From contig CADCVT010000452.1 in assembly GCA_902806215.1 (NCBI GenBank), forward strand, positions 1 through 6,083: 6,083 nucleotides of DNA, in the 5' to 3' direction. The notes beneath the pieces were generated by a model. That model saw nothing but the letters and a program-made list of their open reading frames with translations. It did no database searches and was not told the origin of the DNA. Origin of the DNA: an uncultured Solirubrobacteraceae bacterium (GTDB lineage Bacteria; Actinomycetota; Thermoleophilia; Solirubrobacterales; Solirubrobacteraceae). Made by a program: the position numbers and the translations under genes. Below are positions 5,268-6,083 of the stretch, one piece after another (position 1 is the first letter of the stretch; each line of letters opens with the position of its first letter).

Positions 5268-6083
5268 GTGTCGGCTCCGACGGCTTCGGTGATCGTGGTC
5301 GGCGTCAGCGCGTTGCCGGCGTAGTCGAAGAGCGAGCTGCTCGTGTACCAGACGGTCGACGTCGTGCCGGTGTCGGTGAGGACCTGCGCCGGCAGGTCCG
5401 GCGTCCCGAGCACGATCCTGACCTCGTTGCCGGAGACCGTCATCGTCGATCCGGAGAACGCGACGTTGGCGCCGACGTAGTTGCGACTCAGGAGGACGTA
5501 GTTGGTCGACCCGGCCGTGGTCAAGGTCAACGGCACCTGCGGGTAGGTCGCGCCGCTCTGCCGGAAGATCTGGAGGCGGTCGTTGTTGCCCTGCTGGACG
5601 AAGTAGCCGAAGACCGTCTGCGAGCCGCTCCCGTCCCAGCCCGGGTAGAGCGCGTGCGGGTCGACCGGCTCGTCGAAGGTGAAGACGATCGTGTCGCCGG
5701 TCTCGGCGCGACCCGCGGTGCCGCCCGTCTTGTTGATGGTCTCGAACATGACCGGGTCCGGGGTCGTGTTGTCCACGATGACGGAGGCGGTCTGCGTCCG
5801 GGTGTTGTTCGTCGGAGCGGCGTTGTCGCTGACCGTCAGGGACACCGTCTTCGTCCCGGCGGTCGTGCCCGCGGCGACGGTCAGTACCCCGCTGTCGCGA
5901 TTGTCGGTCGCGGCGCACGGCGAGCCGGTGCCGAGCACGCTCAGCACGCTGTTGATGACGCTGGTCGTCAGCGACGTCGCGCTGACGAGGACGTTCTTCA
6001 GCCCGCTCGCCGGGTTGCCGGTGTCGGCCCCGATCTGGGAGCACACGTGGTAGGTGCCGCCCGGCTTGACGTGGTTGGGCTTG
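5258..6083 (-). CDS. secreted Ig-like/beta-sandwich protein, N-terminus beyond window
   Basis: The frame is open to the right edge, so only the last 274 residues are visible; the GTG at 6046 is an internal Val. Visible residues 1-107 form an Ig-like module (KPGGTYHVCSQ, TGNPASGLKNV, TKTVSLTVSDN, VIVDNTTP) with cysteines 14 and 56 that could pair. Residues 108-274 form a second beta-rich module: INKTGGTAGRAETGDTIVFT, FDEPVDP, LYPGWDGSGS, NYVLLSRNYVGAN, FDYAGNALTP, ending GADTEF. This order (D-x-GNPASG module, then TGD-x-I-x-FTF-x-EP...GW module, then an (A)D-x-EF end) is one I recall from actinobacterial secreted proteins located near SipW-type signal peptidases. The composition is Thr/Ser/Val-rich with few Lys, as in surface proteins. 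It forms an operon with the TasA-like gene it overlaps. Exact family name and function are unknown to me. Confidence 0.85.
   Translation of the reverse strand, partial: KPNHVKPGGTYHVCSQIGADTGNPASGLKNVLVSATSLTTSVINSVLSVLGTGSPCAATDNRDSGVLTVAAGTTAGTKTVSLTVSDNAAPTNNTRTQTASVIVDNTTPDPVMFETINKTGGTAGRAETGDTIVFTFDEPVDPHALYPGWDGSGSQTVFGYFVQQGNNDRLQIFRQSGATYPQVPLTLTTAGSTNYVLLSRNYVGANVAFSGSTMTVSGNEVRIVLGTPDLPAQVLTDTGTTSTVWYTSSSLFDYAGNALTPTTITEAVGADTEF

Noticed and set aside
5259..6044. N-terminal extension of the TasA-like gene frame upstream of 5258
   Set aside because: The extension is Arg/Asp-rich shadow sequence overlapping the Ig-like gene. A hydrophobic export segment and an RBS-supported ATG place the true start at 5258.

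Overview
The window is a GC-rich, gene-dense stretch of bacterial chromosome in which every gene I can support lies on the minus strand and reads from right to left. The best guess is a high-GC actinobacterium, most likely class Thermoleophilia (Solirubrobacter/Conexibacter/Patulibacter type). This rests on the strong GC bias, a CGAAC-N4-GTTCG type SOS box, PxKF and TasA/CalY-like secreted proteins, and an Arg-rich secreted C-terminal module that I associate with that class. The taxonomic call is inference, not proof.

In transcription order: (1) 6083-5258 is the 3' end of a gene for a secreted protein with Ig-like/beta-sandwich domains, entering from outside the window. (2) 5258-4191, overlapping it by one base (TGATG), encodes a 355-residue secreted protein with an N-terminal hydrophobic segment, a TasA/CalY-like domain, an E/P- and G-rich linker and a basic C-terminal module. 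A bulged hairpin at 4151-4186 probably ends this operon. (3) 4078-2273 encodes a roughly 600-residue secreted protein: signal peptide, seven FG-GAP/VCBS repeats (probably one seven-bladed propeller), two tandem Cys/Asp-rich repeats each followed by a polyproline stalk, and a C-terminal PxKF domain. (4) 2218 to the left edge holds the first 739 codons of uvrA, the nucleotide excision repair ATPase. It is intact as far as it is visible and cut only by the window edge.

The 54-base gap before uvrA is the most informative regulatory site. It contains a perfect LexA-type operator (CGAACGGACGTTCG, 2240-2253) nested in the centre of a larger 15+15 inverted repeat (2231-2262). In minus-strand RNA that repeat would fold into a fully paired hairpin with one G-U wobble. 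The same DNA may therefore be both the SOS operator of uvrA and the terminator of the surface-protein gene before it.

Functionally the window joins a DNA-repair gene to cell-surface genes. The two rightmost genes resemble SipW-type secreted fibre or biofilm operons, and a SipW-like signal peptidase could lie just outside the right edge. No tRNA, rRNA, CRISPR array, insertion sequence or phage gene was seen. No stretch over 300 bases lacks a gene; the intergenic gaps are 54 bases (2219-2272) and about 112 bases (4079-4190).
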